NCBI GenBank assembly: GCA_039105265.1
Contig: JAPFFF010000062.1
Span: 620,001-684,000, forward strand
DNA length: 64,000 nucleotides
Source: Tritrichomonas musculus
Lineage: Eukaryota > Parabasalia > Tritrichomonadida > Tritrichomonadidae
Direction of reading: 5' to 3'
Position numbers and translations under genes: made by a program. Position 1 is the stretch's first letter. The number at the start of each line of letters is the position of its first letter. Under the pieces are notes generated by a model. That model was given only the letters and a program-made list of their open reading frames with translations, did no database searches and was not told the origin of the DNA. Positions 63,691 to 64,000 of this stretch are shown here, piece after piece.

Positions 63691-64000
63691 AAATAAACAT
63701 GTTTATCTCTTTTATTATATTGATTTTAAAAATACATTTATTATATTAAGCATGTTAACAAAATTGTTCACTCGAAAATTAACTCTGTCCAGATTTTATA
63801 GGAGGAAAAAAAACGATTTGTCTTTTTATGCCATTGAGTAAATTGCTAAAAATAAAAACATGACTTATCTGCGTTGCATTCAATAAATAATGCCATCTTT
63901 CACCTGCACCAAGTCACTGAAAAAATGGATTTGATGTTGAAAGATGTTTCAAAGGATATGAACTATCATATACCCAAGATTTGGTTTAAGCAGGGAGTAA

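Larger units (their letters stand above)
62470..63960 (-). repeat. Segmental duplication, inverted copy
   Basis: Inverse partner of 51060-52700. The 3' flank is almost identical over more than 200 bases and the 5' flank is recognisable (GATAAGTCATG/CTTATCTGCG-type and CCTCCTATAAAATCTGGACA phrases). Confidence 0.85.

Overview
The window looks like nuclear DNA of a parabasalid protist, most probably a trichomonad of the Tritrichomonas/Trichomonas type. It is very AT-rich. Genes are intronless as far as I can see, with very short 5' leaders. The protein families are those that are hugely expanded in trichomonads: TKL-type kinases, kinase-Sel1 fusions, DUF3447 ankyrin proteins, BspA-like leucine-rich repeats, beta-helix surface proteins and BTB/F5-8 proteins. 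Five minus-strand genes have a TCA(C/T)-type Initiator-like sequence about 5-25 bases before the ATG, as in trichomonads. The genus is inference.

Layout. From 0 to 20 kb: a carboxylesterase relic, an F5/8-type C domain gene with an internal TGA, an ankyrin relic, an inositol-monophosphatase-family enzyme, a Ser/Thr kinase, a broken beta-helix surface protein, an MBOAT-like membrane protein with its usual catalytic His replaced, a bacterial-type rhamnulose-1-phosphate aldolase, a degenerate tRNA-Asp and a broken Sel1-repeat gene. From 20 to 25.5 kb: one whole ankyrin gene, then a gene-poor stretch with a 133-bp minisatellite and relics of membrane, BspA-like and Cys-rich proteins. From 25.5 to 36 kb: a 1660-residue kinase-Sel1 protein preceded by a long inverted repeat, a 1.34-kb inverted-repeat DNA element with internal 43-bp repeats, and an Asn-rich protein. 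From 36 to 48 kb: a 1359-residue pseudokinase-kinase protein and a ~2445-residue RNF213/mysterin-like AAA+ protein. From 49 to 64 kb: four paralogous ~307-312-residue TKL kinases (three forward, one inverted), a GC-rich truncated kinase, a tRNA-Ser, a broken BTB/coiled-coil/LRR/Sel1 gene and a second kinase-Sel1 giant.

There is no operon logic: genes lie on both strands and are separated by AT-rich spacers. What links them is gene-family turnover. Signalling genes (kinases, pseudokinases, Sel1 and ankyrin scaffolds) are duplicated, homogenised and decayed next to each other, and about half the loci are relics. The best candidates for something not well described are the RNF213-like protein with a duplicated C-terminal module and no visible RING, the DFD-type kinase-Sel1 family with its homogenised repeat array, the JAK-like pseudokinase-kinase pair, the His-to-Lys MBOAT protein, and the kinase duplication unit that still carries the tail of a second, deleted kinase gene.
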